Shown here one piece after another: positions 48,301 to 60,061 of a stretch of DNA of 64,000 nt. Location of the stretch: assembly GCA_017654935.2 (NCBI GenBank), contig CM065686.1, positions 27,923,289-27,987,288 on the forward strand, given 5' to 3'. Made by a program: the position numbers and the translations under genes. The stretch comes from Phymorhynchus buccinoides (taxonomy: Eukaryota > Mollusca > Gastropoda > Neogastropoda > Raphitomidae). The notes beneath the pieces were generated by a model. That model saw only the letters and a list, made by a program, of their open reading frames with translations, did no database searches and had not been told where the DNA came from. Every line of letters begins with the position of its first letter. The stretch's first letter is position 1.

Positions 48301-48851
48301 ACCAACTTCGCATTTAACCAACCTTGGTCTCATTGAATCGACACTGTTGCTTCCATCTCGCTTTGTCTTGGTTGATACGAGGATTTACAAGTCTCATAAC
48401 TCAAATGATAAAGTCTGCATTCATCAAAATGATCTCCCATGCACAGCCTCGTTTGTATACGAGGACAATTAATACGTAAATGATATCAATTAACCTCGTA
48501 TAGAAACGAGGCAAATCTGTGTGGAAAAAATCCAGGTGAGAATGAGCACCTTTAGCGCCCAATTTACGTCTTACTGGGTAACCTGAGCATAATGCGTAGC
48601 GCGCTTCCTGCAAAACGACTTCTGTCCGTCATTTCTTGGCGTTTCTGGAGAGAAAATTTTTCTAATGAGCTAAATGACGGGATCAGGGGGTCTTTAAGTA
48701 AAAATGATGACAAATAAACTTACAGACGATTAATATGAAATAAAGATCTACCAGATTGGATTTAACGCCAAAACAAACAATATTGTAGAAAAAGTTCATT
48801 CTCTTAACGTCTATTGCCATGAAATGTTTTGAAAAGATCGTCCTTCATCGC

Positions 48852-48854
<3 letters not shown>

Positions 48855-48897
<43 letters not shown>
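48855..48897. repeat. (CT)n microsatellite
   Basis: Pure CT with one slip. The flanks from 48300 to 49190 show no gene. Confidence 0.9.
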
Positions 48898-48899
<2 letters not shown>

Positions 48900-49199
48900 C
48901 CGATTATTTCATTTCCCACTATCTATCCCATTCTCTATTTCTTGTACACCCTCTTTGTCCTATGCATAAGGATAACCTTCTGTAAATACTCAGATGATTC
49001 TGCCATCGTGCACATTCATCAGTGAGTTATCAAACTATGAGTGCCAGAACAAAGGAAAACAATTATATTATGAATATTTAGAGTCAACACATTGAGCATA
49101 TTCAATACACTTGACACTACACGATCGTTATGCAATACGATATACAATACAGACCCCCACCCTGGCCATCCGCACTTCTATACAGAACAAAACAAAATA

Positions 49200-49221
49200 A
49201 GAGCACACACACACACACTAT

Positions 49222-49269
<48 letters not shown>
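49200..49269. repeat. (CA)n microsatellite at the PLE 3' end
   Basis: CA repeat abutting the C-terminal end of the Penelope-like endonuclease frame. Confidence 0.95.
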
Positions 49270-49284
49270 GCTCCAAAACTGTTT

Positions 49285-49962
49285 TAAGAGCGGATATTCA
49301 TCCCGCTGGGGCAGAATGTGCCCAGCTTGTGCGCAAAGTACATTTCTGTAAATTTTCTTTGGGCTCGCCCTGTGCCAGATGACACACATGGTGAGGTGGT
49401 CGATACAGTGCCCTGGCCTCTGGAAGTGTTCCCCAACCTGAGTGCTGTAACCAAGCCTGGCAGCACGGAGGTGTTCCTCACCACGCTCTGCAAGAGTCCG
49501 GTACGTCTCCCCCACATACATCATGGGCGAGGTGCTGCTGCACAGTGCGCAAATGACGACATAGATGACGTCGCTGGACTGGCAATTGAAATGCCGCTGC
49601 ACCTCCACTGTACCTTTTGGGCCCTTGATGATGTTGGTAGCGTTGACGTGCCGGCAAATCTTGCACTTTCTTTGTTGGCAAGGGTGCGTTCCAGGGGTCG
49701 GATGTGGGACATCTGGAGGGAGACGTGAACGCACAAGGTGGTCCCTGAGATTTGTATCTCTCTTGTATGCTACAAGAGGTGGCTGAGGAAATGCTTCTTG
49801 AAGAAGCGGGTCATTTTGAATGATGGTGAAGTTTTTGAGTAGAATGTTCTTCACTTTGATGTTGTGAGGATGGTATGTAATGCACAGCACGGGTCGGCTC
49901 TCAGCAGCTGATTGCCTCTCAGTGGGACGAAGGGTGGCTGCTCTGGGGGTGTCGCTAGCTCT
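49285..49962 (-). pseudogene. Penelope-like GIY-YIG endonuclease
   Basis: Contains NILLKNFTIIQNDP, a Cys cluster (CQQRKCKICRHV), then the GIY-YIG-type core: VIYVVICALC..MMYVGET and R.LAER..EHLRAARLG. It cuts target DNA for integration in intact elements. The frame is closed at the left by the CA microsatellite, which replaces the natural C-terminus and 3' terminal repeat. A stop codon separates it from the RT fragment. Confidence 0.9.
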
Positions 49963-50391
49963 CTACAGTGCTGCTTCAATGGTGTTGTCAGGGTACCCTT
50001 GTGTCTGAAAGAAACGTTTCATCTCCGTGGCCTCAGACTTGAAGTTCTCGTCTGAACTGCAGAGACGACGAAGCCTGAGAAACTGGGAGTAGGGGATGCT
50101 GGTTTTTGTGGAAGGGGGGTGACTGGAAGAGAAGTTGAGATAGGAGTGAGCGTCAGTTGGCTTGTAGTGGACTGATGTGTGGAGCTTGTTTGAGTCAAGG
50201 TGAATGGAGACCTTGATGTCAAGGAAAGGGACAGACGAAGTTGAAATTTCATGGGTGAATTTGATGGATGGGTGGAAAGATGAGGCGAAGTCAATGAACT
50301 CCATCAACTCTGGCAGAGAGCAGGTGGCAACACCAAAGCAGTCATCGATGAATCTCTTGAAGAGCTCTGGCCTGGAATATCTGCTCTTCAA
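49963..50391 (-). pseudogene. Penelope-like RT palm/thumb fragment
   Basis: A frame containing PELFKRFIDDCFGVA (catalytic [YF]IDD motif C), VPFLDIKVSIH, and LHTSVHYKPTDAHSYLNFSS (primer-grip/thumb), then IPYSQFLRLRRLCS. It connects downstream after an in-frame stop to the endonuclease frame. Confidence 0.85.
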
Positions 50392-51272
50392 TGTGACCTA
50401 CAAAGAGGCACGCGTATGATGGTCCCATTTTTGTGCCCATTGCCACACCTTTTGGGTTCTTTCATGACAAGGGATGAGGCTTCTGATGGCAGTTTGCCTT
50501 TTTGTATGTCCAATGTTATCACCTTCCTTACGATTTGGTTGTCTGTGGCAGTGGTCTTTGCAGGAATGGGTTCGTAAAACTCGTCGTTCTGGAGTTGTCT
50601 CTCTATCTCCGTTACGTACAGGTCTTTGCCCCAGACAACAATTGCCCCACCTTTATCCGCAGGCTTGATTACAATGTCACGTCTGGATTTTAAGGATGAC
50701 AAAGTTCTCATCTCCTCCTTCGATATGTTAGAATGATGAAGTGTTTTTTGTTTGAGTCTCTTGAGGTCACTTTCGCAGGTCTCAATGTATCGGTCTAGAG
50801 ACCGGAATTCTCCAGCTTTGGGAGTCCAGTCACTTGGTTGGTGGGGGAAGGTTGGGGCTGTTTTGCCATTGGATGCGTCTGTCATGGGCTGTGTCGGTGT
50901 CCCACATGACTCGAAATGTGCTGCCAGACGGAGCCTTCTGTAGAAACGCTCTACGTCAAAGGCAGTCTGCATGTGGTCTGCCCTGGGTTTAGTGGGAACA
51001 AATTTCAAGCCACGAGAAAGAACCTGACGTTCTTGATCCGAAAGGGGTAGGTCTTTGGGGATAGTCACAACAGACACTCCCTTGCAGTTGGTGTTTGGAG
51101 GTCTTTTGCTGCAAGACTGCAACAGTTTCGATGTTTTCTTTGATTTGGTCTCTAGGAGAGATTGGAACAAAATATTGTTCACTGCCCTTGTGGTGTTAAC
51201 TATGAATGAAATTGTAGCAGTGTCACACAGGGCGTACATTTGTCTACGGTAGTTTCGCAAGTTCTTGTCCAA
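50388..51272 (-). pseudogene. Penelope-like N-terminal/RT linker fragment
   Basis: A 294-codon frame from the apparent ATG. Recognisable parts are LSDQERQVLSRGLKFVPTKP, FYRRLRLAAHF, and IKPADKGGAIVVWGKDLYV (DKG block, near residue 205), followed by ITLDIQKGKLPSEASSLVM. In intact relatives this is followed by the YLLPKIHKP-type block and RT motifs 1-4. Here the frame jumps directly to the G.KMGPSYA box in the wrong frame (read as GNGHKNGTII), marking the deletion junction near 50465. Confidence 0.85.
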
Positions 51273-51309
51273 ACTTTCAATTTTCTGGCAGTGAAGGCGG
51301 TCATAATTA

Positions 51310-52350
51310 ATTCAACCAGTAAGTATTTTTGTATAATTATTTTAAATTGTGTTGTTATTATAGTTATCACAATATATTTTAAAAACAGTTTAATGGATAT
51401 TTATTTTAGATCTGACGTTATAGTGGAAAGAATCATTGTCAGTGTTGAGCGACAGAGGCGACGCCACATTGTCAAACAATAGGCGCTTGAGAGAAGTCAT
51501 AATGACAGGTTAATTTACGAACACAAAAGGCGTAATTTTGTTAAAAAACCCCAATTTTTGTGTGTTAAAACTGTCGGAGTGCATTTTAGATGTGTCAATG
51601 TACCATTATCAACAATCAGAAATTTAAAAGCAATTAGTTTGTCCTATTTTATCTTTCTTCCTAGGCTAAAAGCATGATAGTTAGATAACTTAGAAACAGT
51701 GATTTGATGCAATTTTACTTATGTTTTGTGTTGATGAGATGCTTTTTGTAAAGGGCGTGGGGTTTTTTCCAAGACGTCACTACGCACGCAATCACTGTAA
51801 GCCGTACAATATCGAAAGGAGCTAAATGCGCAAAAGAAAATAGTGCTTACTTTAATTAGCGATTTACTCTGTTTCCCCCCATTTAATTTTGGTTAAAACT
51901 TTCTAGGATTGCTAAGTATGCTTACGAAAATTCGAAACAATTGAAATAGCTTTAAAAGCAATTAGTTTACGCCGTAACATACCTTCATAGTTTTCCTCCA
52001 CTAGTAGTTGGCGAGCTGGGACATAGTACTCAATAGTAGGGCCCTGTCGCATGAAAATAGGTAGCTCGTAAAAATAAAAAGCTCGCTACCTATGACAGTG
52101 TATATTTGCGACATGCTCAGGGCCTAGTCAAGTAAATTATTGATCTACCGCCAAGGCCTACCTTGATTTGGTCATTGAAAATCGCAAGTTGCCGGTGCTT
52201 TTGATGTAGGCCTAGCCGCTTTAGGCCTAGATATATGAATAAAATGCACACATAACCCCATCATATCATTGTTCTCTTAAATCAACTCAAAAACACAAAA
52301 TCAGCATCCAAGCTTCTAGATCTAAGTGGCGACTAAATTTGTAGAACTAC
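51310..52350. other. Unique AT-rich sequence
   Basis: No gene seen. A small inverted repeat ATAGGTAGC..GCTACCTAT lies at 52056-52102. Confidence 0.5.
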
Positions 52351-52358
52351 ACAACAGT

Positions 52359-52576
52359 CAGGGCTCCCAATCATCCCGTAAAACAAGGGGTCCCAGGGAC
52401 TCCTTCATTTACAGCATAGAGGGTCCTAGAGGCAGGATAGAGGGTCCCACTGGCAATGCAAATGCTAAAAAGAATATTTCTAGTGCATCCCTGGGACCCC
52501 CTGCACATTGTCTTAGAGGGTCCTTGGGAATTTTAGCGCTTCATAGACCCCCAAATGGGGGTCCCTGGGAGCCCTG
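52359..52576. mobile_element. 218-bp MITE with nested inverted repeats
   Basis: Terminal inverted repeats CAGGGCTCCCA (52359-52369) and TGGGAGCCCTG (52566-52576) are perfect. The element is flanked by the direct repeat ACAGT (52354-52358 and 52577-52581). A second perfect inverted pair, GGGGTCCCAGGGA (52387-52399) and TCCCTGGGACCCC (52488-52500), lies inside. CAGGG-type ends recall hAT elements, but only 5 bp of duplication is exact, so the superfamily is open. Confidence 0.75.
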
Positions 52577-52719
52577 ACAGTACTAGAGCCTTGGCCAACA
52601 GATCCACGCGTAGTGCTTGTTGCATCATAATATTACAAGTGACGTAATAATACAGAGTAGGGGATGATGGTGGTAGATTTAGGTGCGACCCATGGTGGGA
52701 CTGGCATGTGCTTCACTCT

Positions 52720-52721
<2 letters not shown>

Positions 52722-52783
<62 letters not shown>

Positions 52784-52790
52784 TGGTACA
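52722..52790. repeat. (CT)n-(CA)n microsatellite
   Basis: CT to 52753 then CA to 52780. Compound repeat. Sequence from 52790 to 53040 has no gene. Confidence 0.95.
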
Positions 52791-53157
52791 AACATGTCAC
52801 ATGCGTGTGCGTGCACACACATAGGCACAAGCATGCATGTGTGCGCTGTTTCAGTTGTTACTTTTTTCTGTTATATTCTTGTCTATAACCGGGGGTAGTG
52901 ATGGGGGCAGCGGGGTGGTGTGAGGGGTGGAGGGTTGATAATAAGGTGTCCGATATCGGTAGGCCACGTGCTTTCTACTCTGCATACTTTTTGGCGTTTT
53001 TAGTGTTCTTCCTAAATGTTACTATTTTACGTTGATACAAAAGCTCGATTGTTGAACAGTGTTCCATTTTGTGCCTTTTTTTTTACCCCATCATACCGCT
53101 CGAAGTGCAGCTGCCTAATATTTTAAAAAATAGTGATCGTGTTAGTGTGTTGGTACT

Positions 53158-54049
53158 ATGGCGGCGGCCGCCCCGGCCCCGTTCATAGAGCCTGTATATG
53201 TGACTGCACGTGCGCTGCCAGTGTACGAAAGCCTGCCTACTACGTATGACATTTGTGTGGCTGCGGAGGCAGTTACTGGCAGAAAAACTATTCGTGGTGC
53301 ACAGAGGATTAGAGGACTCTGGATGATCTATTCTAAGACCAGGGAGGCCAGAGACAGATTATTGCTGGAGGGCTTTGTGTTCAGGGGAGCACGTGTGACT
53401 CTACTGGACAAAAAACCCTTCAGTGTACGGGGGCAGGGAGACAGGGGGTGGAGAAACCCTCCACCAAAATATGGGTTTCGAACTTGCCAATGTTCATTGA
53501 ACATAAGGACGTGGAAACTGCTCTGGAAAAACTAGGTGTAGAGATCGTAGCCCAATTCGCTACGAACTCGCACAAAACCCGGACGGAAAACTATCTGAGT
53601 TCGAAACAGGCCGCAGGTTTGGATTTATTACTGTGCCAAGCACACCACTGCTGCCTGTACTTAAACTGGGTGCTTTCAGTGCAGACATATTGTACAAGGA
53701 GATGAAAGTGGCGATGAAGTGTTCGAAGTGTTTTCAAGACGGGCACAAAGCAGCCAGCTGCGTCAATGACATTGTGTGCAGAGTTTGTCGTCTGTCAGGA
53801 CACAAACAAATAGACTGCCCAAGTGGACTAACAGAAGCAGACGACAGTCAGTGCCAGAGCGAGGTTGCTACACAGGAGAGAGAGGCGAGGAAGAGAGCAG
53901 CAACACGCCAGCTACCCAATGCCAGGAAGAAGCAGCTGTGCCACTGGCACAACACGCCGCGCGCACAGGAGAGAAAAAAGCAGGGCGAAAGAAGAAAGGA
54001 AGAAAGGAGAAAAACGAGGGGAAAGGGAGAGAAGCGAATCTCCCACTGA
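53158..54049 (+). pseudogene. LINE ORF1 (RRM-like, zinc knuckles)
   Basis: Starts at ATG 53158 with an Ala/Pro-rich N-terminus and a VAAEAVTGRKTIRGAQ region. A frameshift near 53450 continues in KIWVSNLPMFIEHKDVETAL (RRM-like). A second shift near 53640 leads to CSKCFQDGHKAASC and CRVCRLSGHKQIDC, two CX2CX4HX4C zinc knuckles (53720-53820). It ends in a Lys/Arg/Glu-rich tail. In intact elements this protein binds the element RNA in the ribonucleoprotein. The ATG follows a gene-free stretch and is in a suitable start context. Confidence 0.85.
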
Positions 54050-54236
54050 CCACGAAGATCAGGCTGCCAAGAGACCGACGGTGGAAGAAGGTGGGGAAGA
54101 AGAAAAGGAGGATGGAGAGGGGCAAAGGATGGTTGAGGAATGCATCACCTGAGACGGCGCGCGTTCCACAGTCCTCCCCTTACGACCTTGGCGTGTCTTA
54201 CGGACTTGGCACGATGAAACTTACACCTCTTCTCTT

Positions 54237-57200
54237 ATGGCTAACAACTCCATTTGTATTGTCACTCTTAATGTGCGCGGATTTAGAAACAGACTGAAAC
54301 GAAGACTTGGAATAAATTATTTTAGAAAACAAAAAATAGATATTATATGTTTACAAGAAACACATATAACAGAAGACGTTGTACAAGAAATTAAAATGCA
54401 GTGGTCTGGGAAAATGTTCTACAGCCCAGGTACTAATAATAGTAATGGCTTAATCACCCTAATAAACAACAAAGATATTAACGCTGAACTTCTCCAAGCA
54501 ACAGAGAGAGTCCTGATAATAAAGGTTATAGTAGCTGATAAGATTAATTAATGTTATAGCCAATTGCTATGCGCCCAACACAACACTAGATAAACTAGCG
54601 TTTATCGCTCGGACATGTAAACTGTTAAGTGATCAAGAATACGATCAGCTGTGGGTAACGGGAGATTTTAACACAACATTGACTCCCCTAGACAATAATA
54701 GCAGGCAACCTTCACTCTATCAGAGAGAGGGAAGCCCTTTCAAACTTGCTACTCTCTCTTGACTTAATGTAAATAACTTCAAAAGAGGCCCAGGGTATTG
54801 GAAGTTTAATAAGTCACTGCTAACACGTGACGATTTTTATTAAGGAAACGTTATCATTCATAGATATCCATTTTGAACATTATAAAGAAAGCAGCCCACA
54901 GCATGCATGGGAAATGTTCAAAGTAAGATATAAATCATTTTGTACAAATTATTCCAAAGAAGCAAAACAACAAACTGAACACAAACAGACAAAAATTAAG
55001 CACTTAGAAGAACTAGAACAAAAACTCTTGCAGGACCCTCAAAATAAAGACTTGGTCTTCAGAGCTCAACAAATGAAAAAAGACACAGAAATACAAGAAC
55101 TAAGAGACGCCCGCGGTGCACAGGTACGATCAAGAGTACAATGGGTGGAAGAAGGGGAGAAAAACACAAAATATTTCCTGCGCCTAGAAAAATCTCAAGG
55201 AGCTACAAACACCATTACATCCCTTCAAACTAACGAAACCCTTACAGACAACCCCCAAATAATATTAGACGAAATTAAACAATACTACACACAGCTCTAC
55301 AAAAAAGATCCTATACCTGAAAGAGGAAAAACAATACAAAACGACTTTTTGAAAGATAACAATTACCCTACTCTGTCTGAAGAAGAAAAGGATCTGTGTG
55401 ACAGAGAGATCACAGCAGACGAGCTCACTGAGGCCTTGAAAAATTTAAATAATGACTCTGCACCAGGTAGTGATGGCCTCACGCCCGCATTTTACAAGAA
55501 GTTTTGGGATGAACTAAGAATACCACTTTATAATTGCTTAATAAACTCCGTTGAACAAGGCGAATTGTCTTTCTCCATGAAAAAGGAGTAATAACACTAA
55601 TACACAAAGGGAAAGACTTAGACAAAAACAATGTATCTAACTATCGACCTATTACTCTAACAAATACAGACTATAAAATATTTACAAAAACTGCAGAATG
55701 TATTTACATTCATTGTAAACGAGGATCAGGTAGGATTCATTAAAGGTAGCTACTCATTTAAGATTTTTGGATGATCTAACTCAGCATATGTATACAATTA
55801 ATCAGCCAGGGGCCCTCATAGCCCTTGATTTCTCCAAAGCGTTCGATGCATTGTCCAAAGACTGCATTCTGGAAACGCTTCAACTTTTTAACTTTGGACC
55901 GCGTTCGCAACCATAATGAAAAATACTCAAAGCTGTATTCATAACGGTGGTTGGCTATCAGACTGGTTTCAAACACAGAGAGGAATACGACAAGGGTGTC
56001 CAGTCAGTCCACTCCTTTTTGTAATTGCAGTTGAAACCTTAGCTATACGAATAAGAAATTGTAATGAAATCCAAGGAGTTAAACTAACAGAATCTATTCA
56101 TTCCAAAATCAAACAATATGCAGATGACACTACGCTTACACTTAAACATGAAGAGGATATTCAAATAGCCACCAATATTGTAGAGGAATTCCAACATTTC
56201 TCAGGCCTTAAACTAAATAAGCAAAAATCAGAAGGCATATGGCTTGGCTCCAAAAAATACGAATCAGGCAATGTTCATAATATACCCATGAAAAACGGAA
56301 AATTAAAAATATTAGGAGCTTATTTTTCTGCAGATAAGGAAATCTCTGAAATCGAGGAAAACTGGAAACCCAAAATAGATAATGTCATTAAGATTATCAA
56401 ACGCTAGGAAAACAGAAACCCATCCCTTTATGGTAAAGTTATTCTTGCGAAAACATTCCTGTTGTCCCAATTCTCTCATATTCTACAAGTTGCATCAATA
56501 CCCCCAAAAGTGCTCCACTCCATCAATTCTATTATCTACAAATTCATCTGGAAGAAGAAATTCAACAACAAAAAAGCATTTGAAAAAATAAAAAGAGGAG
56601 TATTAAGTTTAAGCAAAGAAGAATGGGGCTTAAACATGATTAATATTGAACACCAACAGCACATGTTCCTGGTCAAATGGGCAGCTCGACTTCTAAAGCA
56701 AGCCAACGCACACTGGAGTATCCTAGCCATCAATAATCTCCTTCCATTTAAGAACTTGCATTGTATTTTTAATTGTAACCTTGATCCGAAATAAATTAAA
56801 TGTTTAGATAAAATCAAATCAACATTCTGGAAAGATGTTATAACCACAATCGCAACTTTTAATAAAGATCGGCCTGTAGAAAATGTGAAAACAGAGCCAC
56901 TCTGGAATAATAGAGGCATAAAATACAAGGGAAAGCCTCTTTATTTTTCCAATTGGTGTAAGGTGGGCTTCTTCGTAGTCCAGGATCTCTGGCATAATGG
57001 AAACTTAATGACTTACCAAGCAATAGAACAGAAAATAAGAAGTTCTCCAGCACTTTTATTTGAATACAATGCATTAATAAACGCGATTCCGCTCGTGTGG
57101 AAACAGCAGTTAAAACGAAAATGATGAAAAGATGGAAACTCCAAACGATGTACCATCTGAAAAAGGTCGCTTGACAGCTTTATCTCACAAAGAAATACGA

Positions 57201-57590
57201 AAAACTTTTTCTCTTAAACAAAATCACGACATATGTGCTGCTCACTTTTGGAAACGTAAACTAGATATTGACGTGAAAGATTACTTCAATCTGGGAGTAA
57301 TGCAGCAAAGACTAAGGCTGTTGCACTTCAAATTCATACACAACATATACCCAACGAATAATTATATTGCTACACAAAATGGGGGTAGCAGAGACCAACA
57401 GATGCCTTCAATGCAGGGAAATAGATTACATTGAGCATGCTTTCTATCTTTGTCCAAAACTGTCTTCTTTCTGGAGCAATGTGAAACAATACATTCTCAC
57501 ACACTATGACTATTCAGTTCCCATGAACGCAACAACGGCGCTGTTTGGGTTACCAAAAACAGTCATCTTTTCAGATAGAACCAGTTAAGT
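54237..57590 (+). pseudogene. LINE ORF2 (endonuclease-RT), broken
   Basis: ATG at 54237. Endonuclease motifs: LNVRGF, DIICLQETHI, and VTGDFNTTL (54655-54680). The distal endonuclease part with the SDH catalytic motif is missing around 54780-54830, where the frame passes from a NNFKRGPGYWKFN box to KETLSFIDIH. RT: LNNDSAPGSDGLTPAFYKKF (55450-55505), SNYRPITLTN, LIALDFSKAFDAL (motif A, about 55820-55855), RGIRQGCPVSPLLFVIAVE, and QYADDTTLTL (motif C, about 56120). Thumb KVILAKTFLLSQFSHIL follows. Near the end RCLQCREIDYIEHAFYLCP (57395-57450) is the Cys/His C-terminal domain. At least six frameshifts or stops are seen; both catalytic Asp regions of the RT survive. Confidence 0.9.
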
Positions 57591-57654
57591 ATGGAAAGTG
57601 TAAAAACTTAGATTTAATATTTGAGACTGAACTTCAGTTACGGTCTATGTAGGA

Positions 57655-57883
57655 TTCAACACACTCTCTCACGCATACACACGCACACGCACTCATGCAC
57701 ACGCACAAAAACACACACACACACACTCACTCACTCACACAAACACACACACACACACGAGCACAGACACACACACGCATACACACTCTCTCGCACAATC
57801 ACACACACATACACACAAACACACACACACGTACGCACACATCATCGCTTGTACACACTCACACACACACACACACACACATA

Positions 57884-57946
<63 letters not shown>

Positions 57947-57985
57947 ACGCACGCGCGCGCACGCACACATACAGAGAGAGAGAAA
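57655..57985. repeat. (CA)n microsatellite with variants
   Basis: CA/CACG/CT-rich tract starting directly after the LINE. It contains a 70-bp non-simple segment (57820-57888) repeated at 58343-58410. Confidence 0.9.
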
Positions 57986-58109
57986 GAGAGTGAGAAGGGG
58001 AAGGAAACATTTAAAGTATATAACAAATGTGCATGTTGATGTAAAATGAAGAAGAAAAATAAAAGAACTAGAAATACAAGAAAGAAAAAAAAGAAAAGAG
58101 CCACTGGAG

Positions 58110-58178
58110 AAATGACGAACACGGGGAAATTATTGCTATTATGAAATGACGAACACAGGGAAATAATTGTTATTATAA
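58110..58178. repeat. 34-bp tandem duplication
   Basis: AATGACGAACAC.GGGAAAT and ATTG.TATTAT occur twice, starts 58111 and 58145. Confidence 0.8.
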
Positions 58179-58339
58179 TCATTTGTATTTATATTATTTT
58201 TTAAGTTTATAAACATTATGTGTATGTATGAATACAGCAGCAATGTATTGCTTTGGTATCAAGTAGGCCTTCGCAGTCGCAGAGAGGAGAGAAAGAACCC
58301 AGGCAGCGCTGCAGCCATCGGAAAGCCAAAGTTGCAGAG

Positions 58340-58416
58340 ACAAACACACACACACGTACGCACACATCATCGCTTGTACACACTCACACACACACACACA
58401 CACACATAGACACATA

Positions 58417-58455
<39 letters not shown>
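58340..58455. repeat. (CA)n microsatellite, duplicated segment
   Basis: Includes GTACGCACACATCATCGC..TTGTACACACTCAC, nearly identical to 57830-57865, about 525 bp apart in the same orientation. 58460-58670 shows no gene. Confidence 0.85.
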
Positions 58456-58672
58456 CCAACCCATAGGCCTATCACTGGACTCGCTCACCCTCCAGCCACG
58501 AGATCCGCCCAAGCGACCCATGAGTGAAGAACCGAACGAACAAAGAACGCAGCAAGCCAGCCGCAGCAAAACAGTGAAATGAAGGGGAACCTAAGATCAA
58601 GCCAGAAGAGCATCCATGCACAGAAGAAAGGAACCACCTAGGCCTGCTACCTACAAGGCGAAAACGATCGGG

Positions 58673-58698
58673 GAGAGAGAGAGAGAGAGAGAGAGAGA

Positions 58699-58776
<78 letters not shown>

Positions 58777-58777
58777 A
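58673..58777. repeat. (GA)n microsatellite
   Basis: GA repeat with one CAT interruption. 58780-60060 has no recognised gene; it includes an A12 run near 58909, a CA tract near 59210 and a G19-G20 run at 59417-59436. Confidence 0.95.
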
Positions 58778-60061
58778 TGTTATTATAACATGTTATTAGA
58801 GAGATTAATGTGTGTTATGTTTATGATAAAGAATAGATATAAACCTCGAACGAAATTCCCCAATTTGTTTTCTTAATGTAGAAAACAAAAAATCTGATCT
58901 CCGGCTCCAAAAAAAAAAAAGGTGATCATAAGGCGCTAGATCACCAGCCGCGTGGCAATATTTTCGGTTGCGGTGCTTCACCTCGCAGCTGGTAACGAAC
59001 CTGACCTTGACTTAACGATGGTAGGCCTATATGATTATTGTGTGCTAAGCCACAAGATAGACTGTGAATGATTTAAGCAGTTACAGTAACAAATTGTGCA
59101 AGATTATACCATGTATGCCCCTTAAAAAGAAAAGAAAATGCGCTCTTCAGATGGGGGAAGTCCAAATTTCACAGACAACTCTCTAACTAGAATATACTGA
59201 ATACGAGCACACACACACACACACAACGTATTATGCATACACAAACGTGCGTGCGTGTGTACACAGTCTTTCCTTCCTTCCAGTAAGTGATCACAGTCAA
59301 ACTTGACTATTCTGTCACTGTAGAAATTGGGGATCTGCGGCAACACACTTTGTTTGGCCACTCTGGAACAGGCGTGCCCTTCTCTTCCCCCTCTCTCCTT
59401 TTTTTTTTTCTTTCAGGGGGGGGGGGGGGGGGGGGAGCAAAAAAGTGGTACGGCCATGGCCGTGGCGCCGTACCTGGATACGTCGGGCCTGATTATTGAT
59501 GCTGTGGCGTAAATATTTGCATATCAGTAATGTCTTAATTATATAGGTCCCTTATTCATACGTATTCAAACTCATCAGCATAACAGTCTATTGCTCACTT
59601 CTATCGTTTTATAAATAAGGTTGTTGCTGACAACCTTGGTGTGCAGATTTGATTCTACCCTGAACTCGCTTTACAAAAATCAAACTCAATAATTTCATTA
59701 TATAATCCACATTTAAACCCACACAGTTGAATGGCCCCATTGACATACCACCATAGGGGCGGACCAGTTGGACATGGAAGGGGGGGAGGTTCAAATACAA
59801 AAAGCCCCCGAGAAGTTGACAATAATTTGATTTTCAAAGATGCAACCAAGGCCTCTTATAAGAATAAATGAGAGAATACACTAAAATGGCCCTGAGTCGC
59901 ATTTCTCTTCACTTTTCTTTCATTTGGGCGTACTTGGAAGACTGTTGTAATAGGATGAATAACATTTAATTCCCACTTCAAAAAAGCACACCGAGTGTCA
60001 TCTCTGTTCCATCTGTAGCCAGACTTCAGGTTTATTTGCATCAAGTGGCCAAAGAAAATAT

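Larger units (their letters stand above)
49280..51310 (-). mobile_element. Penelope-like element, internally deleted
   Basis: Minus strand in order: an N-terminal region and linker, including the DKG-type motif IKPADKGGAIVVWGKDL; the RT end (AMGTKMGPSYACLFVG, then KRFIDDCFG); and a GIY-YIG endonuclease. This is the canonical Penelope layout. Between SEASSLVMKEPK and the MGTKMGPSY box, most RT finger and early palm motifs are missing. Two frameshifts and an in-frame stop near 49962 add to the damage. Flanking Penelope terminal repeats were not recognised. It is inactive. Confidence 0.9.
53100..57650 (+). mobile_element. Near-full-length L1/Tx1-like LINE, inactive
   Basis: Plus strand, in order: a short 5' region; ORF1 with RRM-like and two zinc-knuckle segments; a basic linker; ORF2 with AP-endonuclease, RT and Cys-rich C-terminal regions; then a short 3' part ending at CA repeats near 57660. 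ORF1 has two frameshifts. ORF2 has several frameshifts plus a deletion of the endonuclease C-terminal half. The domain order and a GKVILAKTFLLSQFSHI-type thumb place it in the L1/Tx1 group. It is separate from, but related to, the fragment at 4875-5870. Confidence 0.9.
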
